In this document: positions 34,643 through 46,825 of the stretch, piece after piece
How positions within the stretch are numbered: the stretch's first letter is position 1
How the letters are laid out: each line of letters begins with the position of its first letter
DNA from: Spongospora subterranea f. sp. subterranea
Lineage: Eukaryota > Endomyxa: Phytomyxea > Phytomyxea > Plasmodiophorida
Direction of reading: 5' to 3'
DNA length: 64,000 nucleotides
Assembly (NCBI GenBank): GCA_049724395.1
Contig: JAUGWO010000228.1
Location: 81,078-145,077, forward strand
The notes under the pieces: model-generated
Seen by the model: only the letters and a program-made list of their open reading frames with translations
Database searches by the model: none
Told to the model about the DNA's origin: nothing
Position numbers and translations under genes: made by a program

Positions 34643-35203
34643 ATGTCAAATTCATTTGCTGCGGAGCACGAGGGCTTTGTCATCGAATCCAATTGCGAGG
34701 ACATTACACCGCCAACGTTGGAGCGGTTCATATCGTTGCGCCTCGACGACCTACCGGATGAAGCCCGACTCGTGGTCATCGATTTGAACAAAAAAACAAA
34801 CATCAGTCTAATGAAAGTGCCCCAGGCACCTCCATTCGATTGCATGAAGTCTAATGAAAGTGCCCCAGGCATCTCCATGAAAGTGCCCCAGGCATCTCCA
34901 TGAAAGTGCCCCAGGCATCTCCATGAAAGTGCCCCAGGCACCTCCAGTGGCTGACAAAACTTGAACGAAAAACAATTTGAAACATCTTTGGTGTTTGGGT
35001 GAAATACCTGATTCCAAGGGGGCATCGATGACTACGACTCGGGCTTCATCCGGTAGGTCGTCGAGGCGCAACGATATGAACCGCTCCAACGTTGGCGGTG
35101 TAATGTCCTCGCAATTGGATTCGATGACAAAGCCCTCGTGCTCCGCAGTGGAAATGACAAAACCACAGGTTAAACACTTTCATTAGACTGATGTTTGTTT
35201 AAC
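34643..35203. repeat. Large inverted repeat with minisatellite loop
   Basis: About 122 bp at 34662-34783 (from GCGGAGCACGAGGGCTTTGT) is repeated in inverse orientation at 35025-35147 with almost no mismatches. A second, smaller pair, AAACAAACATCAGTCTAATG at ~34794 and its complement at ~35180, is arranged so that one copy lies inside the left arm and the other outside the right arm. The ~240-bp centre carries five copies of ATGAAAGTGCCCCAGGCA, four of them in a 23-bp tandem array. Each arm is open in its own direction and encodes HEGFVIESNCEDITPPTLER followed by FISLRLDDLPDEAR, so a coding fragment was duplicated head-to-head. A transcript across it would fold into a long hairpin. Confidence 0.9.
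34854..34946 (+). repeat. 23-bp minisatellite (four tandem copies plus one dispersed)
   Basis: ATGAAAGTGCCCCAGGCA[T/C]CTCC starts at 34854, 34877, 34900 and 34923, with a further copy at 34811. There are no unique spacers, so it is not CRISPR-like. It forms the loop of the inverted repeat. Confidence 0.9.
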
Positions 35204-35496
35204 TCGCCTCTCTTCCTGTGAATGTCAGACATGAGTCGGGGTGAAAGAATTAGATGAATGGCGCCATAGTTCGACCAGCCTTCGTTCCAGAAAAAAAACC
35301 GTTTAATATTGTGGTTATAATTGGCTTGTGTCGGCATTGGTAGCAATCAGAAGTTAATCTTATTTGTGTCGATTGTTCTTTCTGAGATACGAAATTAACA
35401 TTTGAAGAAATGAATTGGAGGACTCAAAAAATATCATCACAATTCAATCGAATTCTGGAAAACGGCAATAGAACATTGAGTGTATAAAGATATGAT

Positions 35497-38400
35497 CTAC
35501 ATATCGCGCTTTTCCTTGGATTCTTTCAATTCAACGATTCGGTTGAAAACGGGGCATTCCAGGACAGAGTCGGAATCGACTATGAAGTAGCCAAGCCGCT
35601 CGAACTGGAAGCGGGTGCCTTGGGCAACACCGCGCAATGATCCATCAACCAGTGCTTTGTCCATGACCACCAATGACTTCTCGTTCAGATCGTCCAGCCA
35701 TTCGTCGCCCAACGCCGATGGGTCCATCGACTTGAACAAATAGCTGTACAGTCGAACAACAACCGGCAATGGATTTGGACCAGAAACCCAGTGAATAATA
35801 CCTAGAGACATCGACCATAAAAAATCGTCACGAGACCAAACCTCGGAAAAAAATATGATGAACAGTAATGGAGAGAACGATTCGGATGGTTCAGCACATT
35901 GTAGATAACGACACCAAATCGAGATAAAAAAGTACCTTTGAGTTTGGTGGTTGAATCCTTGTCCAAAGTGCATTGAAGTTCGACAACGTTGCCGGCCTCG
36001 TCAACAACAGCTTTCTGGCATGTGATGTGATAGGCAAACTTCAAATGTACCTGCATACAAAGTTCAAAAATTGACGCACCGTTACAGCGACATCATGAAG
36101 ACTGAACAACAAAACTGTAAAATCTTGCAGAAATCGTTCGACAACCAAATTTTAGAGAAACGCAACACAGCAAAAGCTCCAGAATCAACAGCACTATATG
36201 AACGAACATTTCCAGAGCACAAGGTTGAAAATCAATACATGCAGTCAATCCGGAATACAGTTTTGCTCAAACCTGTTTGCCAGGAGCCAATCCATAAAAG
36301 GAGGGAGAATCATCCATTCGGAAATCAGATCGGTCAATGAAGACAGTCTTAGACAATGCCACAGGGCGGGTCCCCATTTCCGATCGTTTCGGATGTATGG
36401 GGACATCGACGAATTCAGCGAAATCGTCTGGAACATTGGTCAAGGTCATTCGCAGTGGGTCCAGAACGGCCATGGTCCTCGGTGCTTGCTCGTCCTGTTC
36501 CTGGCGTATGCAGGCCTCCAACAATGACATGGCAATCGTGTTTTCGGAGCGTGTCACGCCAACTCTAGCACAAAACTCGTTGATAGCAGTGGGAGTGTAG
36601 CCGCGGCGCCTGAGACCGTTCACCGTCAGCATACGAGGATCATCCCATCCATTGACGTAAAGTTGCTCGACTAGCTGCTTTAGCTTACGCTTTGACATGA
36701 CGTTATAGGTGATGTTGAGACGAGAATACTCCCAAACCAACGGCCGGTATAAATCAAGCGCCTCTAATAGCCAGTAATACGAATCACGACGCACCTCGAA
36801 CTCCAGCGTACACAAAGAATGGGTAATGTGCTCAATCGAATCGACCAGACAGTGGGAGAAATCATACGATGGGTAAATGCACCAGGCATCACCAACGTGA
36901 GGGTGCGCTTCATATTTGATACGATATGCGACCGGATCCCACATGCACGGGTTTGCATGCGCGATGTCGATTTTCATGCGTAACGTAACCTCGCCTTCTT
37001 TGTAACGCCCTTGGCGCATCCATTCGAACTTCCGTAAATTTTCTTCGATCGGGGTGTCACGCCAGGGCGATGGAGGCTGGTCCATACGGGCAGCGCGGGC
37101 TGCCTTGATTTCGGCCTGAGTCTGGTGGCACACATACGCTTTGCCGCGGCGGATTAGCTCCATGGCCAACTCGTACAACTCCGGAAAATACTCTGAAGAG
37201 TATGTCGTTTCAAAAGGAGAGTGGCCGAGCCAAGAGACATTCTCGGCGATGGAATCGATGAAAACACGCTTTTCGGCGCTCTGAACATGCAGGTATTAGG
37301 CATCAAGTTCCACAGCAAAATTTCGCATTGCCGAATATACTGTTTGTCAACAGATCGCGAAACAGAAAAAATAATGATCTAATGAAGGACAAATGGTGGT
37401 AGATAACAGAGAAACAAGAAAAGAAACTGGTCCAAACAAAAGTTCAAAAAATCAGTGAGTCAAATCTACAGATTCACGACGGGAATGGGATAAAGAGTAT
37501 GAGCATGAAATACCGGATTTGTGTCATCGTAGCGGAGGAATGTTACACCACCCTTGGATTTGGCGAAACCAAACGAGAAGTTCATGGCCTTGGCATGACC
37601 GATATGCAAAAAGCCATTGGGTTCGGGAGGGAAACGCGTGCGAATACGGCCACCAGTTACGGTATTGTGCATCGCCGTCAGCTCGGGCGTGTTGACAGCT
37701 GAATCCAAAGCGCGTCCAATGTACTGTTTCTCGATTTCGGCCATTGTCATTATTGGCGCCGACATCGGGTTAGGTTCTGCTTCATTGACCTCCTTGGGCA
37801 CTTTAGGTTTTTTCGTCCGAATGGAATCTGATCCCAACCAGAAATATATTTAAACATGTGTTCGAAAAGGGATATGAACATCAATGATTCCAAATAGGAG
37901 TATTTTCCAAGGGAAACTGAAACTCGTTTTTGACATATTCATTGATATCGCAACACAAATGCATACCAAGACACTGAATTTCGAGAGCGCAAAAACAAAG
38001 AAGAGGTAAATCAACACTGTGATCAGAATGTTAAATCTTTTCTGACCCTTTTCGGTTTTCGGGCCAAGCAAGGCAAGAATCTGGGCATCTAATTCGGTCT
38101 TCAAGACGGCAGCATCACAGAAAGGAAGCTGAACGCGAATCTTTCCAAGCAACGGACCGAAAGCGAAGAAATACCTACGAATAAGAAAGTGCTGACGTCA
38201 GAAGTGCAACAAACCCCTCCAACGTACAGTAATGGCTGACCTTTTGACCTTAATCTCTTCAACGCAAGAGCTGAGCGCACCTGCAACTACAGACGAGATA
38301 TGTTCTGGCGATATGACGACACCAACACCGCATTGCTGCTCAAATCTGGACACATCAAATTTCTCTACGCCGCTGGTCAGGTATTCGATGGCGGCGGCAA

Positions 38401-38889
38401 CCTGTGCCTGGCTGCTGATGCGCCTGACCAAGCAACAATTAGTCATTTTGATGTGATTGAAGTTTTAGACAGATAAATAATGTAAGTACACCTCACGGTG
38501 AGAAAAGAGCTGACAAAAGAGTACTGTCGATTGATGTTTAACATGTGAAGATGGAAAAAATAGAAAAAGCTTTTTAGATTTTGTGCAGATCATTTTACCC
38601 ATCGGCGATGTAGGCCAAGAGTGTGGGCCGATTGGCGTCGACAAATGGAGTCGATTTCAGTCCGGACGCCACCGAGACGAGTAGTTTTCCTACCGATTCG
38701 GAACAGCCTCGTTCCAAACCCGCCTGTCATCGTGTGAAAGATTAGAAGTCCGCTGAACGGTCATGGTAGGCAGGTTACCTCGTGTACCACGTGCTCGAGT
38801 TGCTGGGCATCGGCCGTGTTCAGCTGAGAAATGAACTTGGGGTTGAGGCCAATGGCCATGAGGATAGGGCTACCGTGTCCGGCGGTCAT
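35497..38889 (-). CDS. QARS1: Glutaminyl-tRNA synthetase, cytosolic eukaryotic type
   Basis: A class I aminoacyl-tRNA synthetase that charges tRNA-Gln. I start it at ATG 38889, which opens [19 protein letters not shown]; exon 1 (37 codons) ends at 38779. Exon 2 (38723-38599) reads [20 protein letters not shown]. Exon 3 from 38423 reads [13 protein letters not shown]; together these form the eukaryote-specific N-terminal domain. The catalytic core has [29 protein letters not shown], then [36 protein letters not shown] and [16 protein letters not shown] form of the KMSKS loop lies near 36690. The C-terminal anticodon-binding barrels continue through [15 protein letters not shown] to the stop at 35497. 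The phase holds at the joins I checked (IADG|RISSQAQ). Several ~50-110-nt introns are present. No lesion is seen. Confidence 0.93.
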
Positions 38890-40123
38890 GATGTTAGTAG
38901 GACTTGGTCAAATCCAGGCGAAAATCGAATGGGACCACAGTCTACGGAGTCGGAGTTTGTTGTATGGATGGGCGATCTGACAGTACTGTACACAGCACAT
39001 GACCGCGCTACGCCACGTACAGTCGTACACCCAACACATTGACTATTATTAGATTTGGCCATGACGGTATACCTGTCTGATGTTGGAGGGCCAATCAGAC
39101 CGAACGTCTACCCGTCCCGTATATCGTTCGCCCTTGTACACCAATATAGGTATTGCCACGACACGATGTTGGTGTCAGTATACCATTCTCAAGAGAGGGG
39201 TATGCGCTGAATGAACTAGATCTCCTTCTGTACTGATTAGAGCTCCCTTTATCACCGATTGGGTATCAACAGTCCAGAACAACCCGCAATCATATGTGAG
39301 GATTGCTGGGCGTGCCACTATTAGATTTCACATCTTCTGCTGATCTCCCATGTACATCCAAAAAGCAGAGGAATAGCTAGATTAGTTGAACAATTATGGA
39401 ATTTCGGGAGAATACCTAGAGTTGAAATGCTGTTGCCGTGCACCAGACTAATGTATGATTTTGGTCCCGTTACCATTTCAATACAAATGTTGACCAACTT
39501 ATATCTTAAGTATTCGAAAAACAATGAAAAACGGAGCAATTAACGACTGGAGTATCAGGAAATGTTCCACATTATCCGCATGGACTTTTTTTGTGACCAA
39601 TCATCAGAACCTATATGATCGTGCTACTTGAAAATTTCAGGATTAGTCCGATTTCGAACTGTTTCAAGTGGCAAGAAATGAATCCACACGTATTTCTAGG
39701 GTAGAATCACTATCGACTGAAAACGTCAAAAAAATTGACCATCCAATCAATGAAGGTACTGGATGGGGTTTAAATGCCAAAATAATTGCGAAACTTGCGA
39801 CCAATGACCTGAATTGGACCTTTGCACCGATTGGCACTTCACTATGCTCGAGTTTGTGGACAATTGAGTTCTGCCAATCGTGATCAGCGATGTCAGGGTG
39901 CCATTAGTGATGACTGCATCAGGATGGCAATAACAGAGTATGAAAGGCTGAATTACAATTTTTGACGAGAACCTTAGGGAAAAAGGTGATGTGAACAACC
40001 CCATCCTCTTCCTGCCACAGTTAAACCCGGGTTCCAATTATAGTTTCGCTGTTGGCGGTACAATATTTTGAGAAAGTCAACGATAAACTGGGGGATCCTG
40101 TATTGAAAACACTGTCCACATGT
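38890..40123. other. No gene seen
   Basis: 1.2 kb between the GlnRS start and the 3' end of the glycosidase-like gene. Short open frames at 39321-39539 and 39668-39883 lack recognisable motifs. It must include the GlnRS promoter. Confidence 0.5.
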
Positions 40124-41223
40124 CTAATCGGGTTTGAAATCGTCGGATCGATCGGGTTCGCGTTTGAACAGTTCCGGGTATTTACTGGCAATGAACATTA
40201 ACGCGCTCATATCGGTATCACAAGCAAATATTCGTTCTTCCCAAAAAGCGTAAGCTCGGTCAATGTACGATTTCCATTGTTCCAAGGCTTTATCATCGAA
40301 GACGCACTGCATACCTAAAATTAGACCCATTTCTCGGAACATGAGCCGCGATTTAGGTTCTTTGATCGCTTCTAATTGTTCGACGACCTTTCCCAATACT
40401 GCCAAACACTTGTCCATCAAAATCCCGGCCCATTTCTGTTTGGGAAACCAGGAGCAGCACCAGAGAGATATTCCGATATCGAGCACATCTTTGCTGGTGA
40501 AGGTTTCACACTTGCGTAGCGCCATCTCCTCCATATCAGCAATCTCGCTCTGAATCCCAACCAGAGCAGATCAATTCCATCAGATTTCCCGGCGAGCAGA
40601 GGACACCTTACCTGGAGGATATCCGGTTCCGAATGCGCTTCATTCAGCACCTGATACACAACCAGACCAATAACGGCATCTATATCGCCTTCGAACAATC
40701 GCAACGGATCTTTCTCGATGGTCAGCTTGAAAAACATCTTTTTTCCGAACCTGTTGTCTTTGAAGACAAAATGAGGATGAACCGCTTTGGCGAGCTGAAT
40801 TGCCATGGCATTGTAAGTGTCGACCCCTCGGGCTCGCGACATTCGGTTCAGAGCGAACATCCACATGGCGCTATAGTGAAACAACTGCCCATCATCATTT
40901 TCATGTTCGGCGCCGATCCGCAATCCCCCTAGTAATGGATTCTGTTCGGTTGAGCGGCCAAGTCGGCGGTAGGAATAACGATAGCACCCTAGCACGTTGT
41001 GAACTTCGGCAATAAGGGCATCGGCCTGTTTCAGGAACATCTCGTGGCCCTTCGATAAATAGTGAAGGGTGATGTAGCCGCACACTCCAAACGAATCCGC
41101 CCATAGATCGCGTTGCCGATGGCGGGCGAACGGGCGTGGGTACCACCCTGGGCCAGTATATGGCCCATAAACGCTGTCCATGATTTGCTGGGCGTCGTAC
41201 AACCTCATTTTGGCCGAATGCAT
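40124..41223 (-). CDS. Conserved six-hairpin glycosidase-like protein, function unassigned
   Basis: There are two exons, 41223-40612 and 40549-40124. The 62-nt intron (GTAAGG...TTCAG) joins DILQ to SEIADMEEMA in phase, giving ~345 residues. The sequence has the look of an all-alpha (alpha/alpha-barrel) protein: RHRQRDLWADSFGVCGYI, NPLLGGLRIG, DGQLFHYSAMWMFALNRMSR, AIQLAKAVHPHFVF, LFEGDIDAVIGLVVY, and a helical end FREMGLILGM...PELFKREPD. I recall uncharacterised eukaryotic homologues with the GGLRIG and DGQ-HY motifs, annotated as six-hairpin glycosidase-like. No catalytic residue can be named. The Met at 41223 may not be the true start; further upstream reading is short. It is divergent from the membrane protein gene at 41650. 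Confidence 0.7.
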
Positions 41224-41649
41224 CTTGAACCAGAGCAGATCTGGCAGGATAATATGTGAGGTTTCGGACGTTGCGCAAATGCGATTGGTCTCTAATTGCG
41301 CTGATTACTTCACCGGTTTGAGAAAACACCCGAACGACCAGGAACAATAATTGCGAAAAATACATCACTGTGAACATTGTTTAACCAACACACTCGATAA
41401 CTTGGTCGAATCCGATAAGAATTGTTGCCATCGTTTTACTGAACATGAAACTTATATCGGTCCCGATATCAATAAGTTTAACCAGGTGATTTGGTCCATG
41501 TTTACGCCAAAGCATGGCTCTAGATGAATGGTTCGGAGATGGCCGATGGCGCATCGAATTATGTCGAGCGCCCTTAAATGTTGTCAATGTGTAGCCCATG
41601 AGTCAAACTGCCAACATAACAATTTCATTTAGAATCTGAACAAGTCGAC
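41224..41649. promoter_or_regulatory. Shared divergent promoter region (inferred)
   Basis: This ~425-bp stretch separates the divergent starts at 41223 (minus) and 41650 (plus). No coding motif is seen. It must serve as promoter for at least one and probably both genes. No specific binding site can be named. Confidence 0.35.
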
Positions 41650-42417
41650 ATGTTGCTGATCGTGGTTGTTCTACTGGTTTTTGTGCCAGATTTAACTGGA
41701 GCCGCACGTTCATACGCCATCTCCGTCTCTCCCACAGTCTCGGCTGGCGATCATTGGGTCCTGGGCGTTCGCCGACACGATTTCAAGATTGATGCGGTCA
41801 CTGTCAAGGGCGACGTTGTGAAATCCGGATCATTGTGGCCGACGTTTTCTGTCGATTTGATAGCCGATAAATGGTGTGAGCAGTTTATCGGCCAGGACAA
41901 AATCATCGACTATACAGCTCCGGTCACTCCCATTAGTTCCGGCACACTTGGTGGTCTTCGCCATCGCAACCTCACTCTGTCATCGGCAAAGAATATTGAT
42001 TTGAACCACGACCTTTGTCTGGTTGTCGGCAATGGCCAGCCCAAGTTACCATTTGCCCAGCCAGCAAAGTTCAACATCATCGTCGAATACCAGGCAGCGG
42101 ACACCGACTACATCAACGACCATCTCGGGTACGGATTCGTGGCGTCTCAGTTCTTGTGGCTGTTGGCCATCATACTGGCCCGGCGATCAAAGAATCACCG
42201 GTCAACATCCCAGCCAGACAAGCATGCGTTACCGGCGGATATCGTTACATCATCTGCCAAGGATCAACAGACGATTGTGACTGAGGGTTCGATTGAAAAG
42301 CTGCAGGTGCCCGAGGAAATTGAACAGGTGGACAGCGATATGGACAACATTGACGAGTATTTTCTGATCCAGGACCATGACCAGGCTAGCCGAAAGACTG
42401 CACAAACCAAACACTAA
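41650..42417 (+). CDS. Single-pass type I membrane protein, unknown function
   Basis: A 255-codon intronless frame starts with a clear signal peptide (MLLIVVVLLVFVPDLTGAA). An ~150-residue luminal or extracellular part follows (SVSPTVSAGDHWVLGVRRHD, one Asn-Leu-Thr sequon, three Cys). A membrane span around FVASQFLWLLAIIL is followed at once by basic residues ARRSKNHR and an acidic cytoplasmic tail ending DQASRKTAQTKH. The arrangement predicts a type I orientation. I do not recognise the family. The codon pattern and clean topology make it a real gene. Confidence 0.7.
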   Translation: MLLIVVVLLVFVPDLTGAARSYAISVSPTVSAGDHWVLGVRRHDFKIDAVTVKGDVVKSGSLWPTFSVDLIADKWCEQFIGQDKIIDYTAPVTPISSGTLGGLRHRNLTLSSAKNIDLNHDLCLVVGNGQPKLPFAQPAKFNIIVEYQAADTDYINDHLGYGFVASQFLWLLAIILARRSKNHRSTSQPDKHALPADIVTSSAKDQQTIVTEGSIEKLQVPEEIEQVDSDMDNIDEYFLIQDHDQASRKTAQTKH

Positions 42418-43770
42418 CCAGTGTGATTACAGTTAAATAACTCACATTTGACTACTCCAATAAACGTCAGTTTTTAGCATTAACATTGGCATTTATGAAA
42501 AAAAAAGAAACAGCATCCACATTATGTATATACAAAGGCGTCAATGTGGCCTATATATCTGAACAGTACTGCAGAATGCTCTACTAAAAATGGGCCAGAT
42601 AGTTTAAGCCCGTATTGACAAAAGTTCCAGGTATGGAAATATGGACGACGACTGAGATCTTCTTCAGGAAGAATTTAGAAAGGGATTTATGGTACATGTT
42701 ATAGATATACTATCTCTGTATTACCGTCTTGAAGGTTTCAGAGTAAATGGCACAGATAAGGTTTATAATACACAGATATCAAGAAATTGACATTGATATG
42801 ATCAATATTTCAAGACAGGAGGACTTTGTTATGAATGATGTGAAGATAAGGGTTTGTAATCCGTTATGACCTGATTATTTTCAAAAGCATCTGTGTTTCG
42901 AGACCTTACTATTAAACTGTCATGACAGTATCATTTTTTTACCACAAAAATCACTCAACGATGGTTTGACATTTTATTGAGGTCTCGGTAAGAAAAATGT
43001 TTGTTAGCGAAGAACGCCAATCCTGGCCTGCCTGCGGGTCGTGGTTATTGACGAAGACTTCGAGAAGCTTGATGTTCTTCAGGAAATGTTCTCTGATGCG
43101 GCAATGTTCTTTGCCAATTTCCTGTGTCAAGTCAACTATTTCCAATGCCGACTACTGGTCTGACAGGTGTTTTTTCAATGTCGTTTCTCAGTGCTATGGG
43201 CATGGCAAATTCTGATAATGTTTTGAGAGACAATCATAGTAGCGGTTTGAGACACGTGCGTCTCTGGAGACTACGTATTCCCCCTGACAAGATCACGGTA
43301 AAACATTGAGACCTGCTGCATGGCCGATATTAGGTCTCTGCGCCTGATCAAATGTTTGACCGTGATCATGTCCGGACATCGTCTCCATCTCAGCAGATTT
43401 GCCACCTGCTGCGATGGAGATACCAACCACCGAGGTAAATCTCTGCCTGGAACTTAATCAGGTAATTTTGTGAATAACTCTGGGCGGGGATTCCCCCCAC
43501 AGATGATGGCGACATCACTTTCTCGATCGCGCGTCGTCATTTAACGAACCTGTGACGCGGGAAAGTGCTTATCGTTGGTTTACTCACCTGGTATGGTATG
43601 ATATACAAAGGTTCGCGGATTCCACTCCCATGTTTTCCCTCCGCCTGTCCGCTACAAGGGTAGCTTGGGTATCCAATGAAAGAACCTATTAGACCAGCAT
43701 TACTCACCTGGAATTTGTGCTATATTTGTGCCCGCTATATCGCGTTGACAAACGCATGGATCTGGTGATT
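42418..43770. other. No gene seen
   Basis: AT-rich sequence with only short frames, for example at 42951-43145 and 42997-43215, none recognisable. It is probably intergenic DNA with old repeats. Confidence 0.45.
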
Positions 43771-43965
43771 TCTTCGTCCTCGGACTTGACGACTGTTGTT
43801 GGTGTCTTTTTTCCCAGGTCCCGTCAACATCGTACGGGTTATTACGGCCATTCAACAGGTCTCAATGTTGTCCAGAAACTTGTTACATACCGTACCACGT
43901 TGACGGGACGTTTCAAAAAATGACACCAACGTCGTGAAGTCGGAAGACGAAGAAGAGAACAGGCC
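43771..43965. repeat. Imperfect inverted repeat (fold-back, MITE-like)
   Basis: The left arm, from about 43771 (TTCTTCGTCCTCGGACTTGA) to 43840, pairs with a right arm at ~43885-43965. The right arm contains CCGTACCACGTTGACGGGAC, then GACACCAACGTCGTGAAGTC, then GAAGACGAAGAA. The arms match at roughly 80 per cent over ~70 bp around a ~45-bp loop. No target duplication was identified. Confidence 0.6.
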
Positions 43966-44849
43966 ATCTGTAGTGATCCCGTTGAGAGCGTCTACAATTT
44001 TGGTCTTCCTCATTGGAGAGCGTGGAGAACGGCGAAGACCACCAATGGCAGGAACTTGTCTAAACTCATTCCAATCACCCAGATCCGCTCAAACAGAATC
44101 AAATTTACTGGATTCATTGTTTGCCACGTTAAGTCTCGCAGAGGATAAAATCAAAACAGTGACCATAATGTCGTGGGGATTGCTCAAGGAATATCTCCAT
44201 CCTGTGATTAAAGGAATACTGCATGACGGTAGCCGATATTGATGGATTGGAATTGCGAAAAAGACAAATGTGCTCCATCAACGAATATATCCATGTTCAG
44301 GAAGTCATATCGTATGTCAGATATGGTTCATTATGGATCTGGACTTCTCAAGTAATTACCCAGCAAAATCTAAGCAAGTATACCAGAATAACACAGGTTT
44401 TTCCCCCCTTTCGCACCAGTTGTTGGTACTCTGCCCTCAACGTTTTGTCGCCAAATCTGTCACATTCCACGCCATCACATCCCTCAACTTAATCAACAAG
44501 TACTCTAATCGGTCGTTAACTTGGTCATCATCAATTATAAGGTTTCCCTAACTTAGAATGTTGGACAGCTGTCGCCATTATTGTGATATGTACTTAATGT
44601 TAGTTGCCCAACAGCACCAACGATGCATTGCTAGTTGGCAATAACATATATATTTTCTGACAAAAACGAAGTTCGTACAGAAATCGTGGACCTCTCCAAC
44701 AAAGTTTTGTTTTTGCCAAATTGTGTACTCGTTTTGTCAATGACATGTGTTTAAGGTCTTTTTATGCCAACGAATGAACAGAGTCACGAGCCCTTATGTT
44801 TTCTCAGCCGATAATTCACCGTTAACGCTTGACCGATCATTGAAAAAGA
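43966..44849. other. No gene seen
   Basis: Overlapping open frames at 44223-44551 have no recognisable domain. The region probably belongs to the degraded gypsy element that follows. Confidence 0.4.
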
Positions 44850-46421
44850 ATGGTTTTCCATATTAAAGGGGGTCCTCATCGACTCAAACAAGTTTTGCTA
44901 CGCGACAAACCCTTTTACATCTTCACAAACCACAGGACCATAGTTGACATTTTCGATTTAGCGTTGAGAGTCGTCGAGACAAAGGGTCATACTGCTGATC
45001 GCTCAGCATGTTGGGAACTACAACTAAGAGCACATTGATGCTTCTGAAAATATTTGGCGGACCTGAATACTCGATGGGGTGCTCATCCCATTGAACCTGT
45101 CCAAACGAAACTATTAACCAAAAGATATTTGCCAGTGGACCTAGAATCCATTCTCAAAGACCCATTTCAATTCGATAAGTCACTAATGCGTTGGAGAGAA
45201 AACCACACCTCGGCATTAAATCTGGGTGCCTACCGAATCTGTTCGTTGACGCACTTGTATCATTGCTCAATGTGGAATCTCAGGGCACCAAAGTTTCGAA
45301 CGAACGAAGACTGCGATTTATGTGCGTTTGCAAGATACAGTAGTTCATCGTCCTTTTTGGCTATGTGACACATGGATCGACGTCATCCACTATGTTTTCT
45401 CAAGTTTTACGAAGCCAAACAAATGATGGTCACACAATTATCCTAATGTCCTTGTTTTGAGATATGATTTTGGGAGTTTTTGTTGACCTTATTCCGTCGA
45501 GTGCAGCCGATCATTCAGTCGTGGTATCCTTTCTGCTGGATTGGTTTAGGCGCTTTGGCATTGTATATCTTCATGTACTTGATGAAGACAGTCATTTTAT
45601 AGAACTTCGTGTCCTTGACGAATTCTGCTCTCATCTGCACATCAAACATCATTCACCCTGAGCGGACCGTTCCGTTGATATCGTTAATCGTCATCTCCTA
45701 GTTATTGTGAATCGTCATCAATAAACTGGCCGTCTCTCTTTCCGCTGGTGAAGATGATCGTCACGTCCTCGAACAGGCTTTGCACCAGTTACGGTCATGA
45801 CTGGTTTATCGCCCGATCCATTTTCATGATTCCAAAGTCTATCAGAGGCCCATGATCATACCAAGAACCTTTCAAGCGCCATCGTAAAATTCATCGAGCA
45901 GTTGATGCAAAAGTTTCTAAGCAGACACAACAATCCCACGCTTCTTCGAACATATGAAATATTGTACCGATTAATCTTTGAAATCGCGGATAACGATTTC
46001 GTCGCATATACAATCTGTCTCGAACAACCTCCAACACAAACTCGTCGTTGGAAATTGGCGGGTTTCATATCGTATTGTTGATGTTGTTTTTTAAGTGCAA
46101 GATTGAGCAACTCACGAAATTTCAGAAGTACACACTGCGAGAAGGCGTTATGTCGATGATTTCAAACTAAAAATGACAGCAGATTTGTATATTGCCCACG
46201 ATAGTTTCAGTTATCACGTTGACTCTCATTTCGAAGATCTTCGACTAAATCAAGAAACTAAAGGGTTCGATGGATATGATTCAACTTGGGAACCTGTCTC
46301 AATCATTTGCTGCAGATGTTTCCTGTATCACGTCAAACATTCTGAGGTGGCAAAACCGATTCTTTGTCCCCCGTTCATTACTCGTATGAGAGAGAAGAAT
46401 GTACATCCCCCCGTCCTCTAA
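44850..46421 (+). pseudogene. Decayed Ty3/gypsy remnant 2 (RNase H, integrase, chromodomain)
   Basis: Fragments in several frames keep the domain order. RNase H reads HRLKQVLLRDKPFYIFTNHR at ~44868. A linker LADLNTRWGAHP lies at ~45054. Integrase reads IPSSAADHSVVVSFLLDWFR, FGIVYLHVLDEDSHF then IKHHSP at 45480-45660. The end of the chromodomain, FDGYDSTWEPVS, is at ~46270. The integrase linker and the LLDWF-RFGIV pattern match the remnant at 12.2-13.1 kb, so both come from the same family. Stops and frameshifts are numerous. No LTRs were found. Confidence 0.75.
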
Positions 46422-46825
46422 CGAGGACCTATGTCCCTTGGCCAATAAATCATTTTTACAACCTCTTGAGGAACTCTCGTAAACCGTTATTTACCCATTT
46501 TCACCTAAACCGCTGGCTAAAATCACGGAGCGAGTGATGCTCTTACTGTAAATATTGCTCTGATAATTACTGTAATCTGTCGATGTAATCCATTATATCA
46601 AATTCGCCAATTTTAAGATTGCCATTGGCATGTCGATCCTTGCACCTTTTGAGGAAACTCCGGTTTCGCTTTGTCAATGGATTGTAAAAAGTTGCGGAGG
46701 GTGGTGATTAAACGATTGGTTGGACAGACACATGTTGGGGAATACGAGGTGGGAACCAATAGTTAGGCAGGGCTGAAGGGGCGCCCTTCCATATCGTGCT
46801 CGCTCATCAAACCCGCCCTGGCCAC
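46422..46825. other. Intergenic region upstream of MED13
   Basis: 404 bp between the gypsy remnant and the MED13 start. A short plus-strand frame at ~46629 (MSILAPFEETPVSLCQWI) is not connected to anything recognisable. It likely contains the MED13 promoter. Confidence 0.45.

Noticed and set aside
34854-34946. CRISPR-like array of 23-bp repeats
   Set aside because: The copies are directly adjacent without unique spacers, and the genome is eukaryotic. It is a minisatellite.
43717-44242. Open frames around the fold-back element
   Set aside because: They are created by the inverted repeat and show no recognisable domain.
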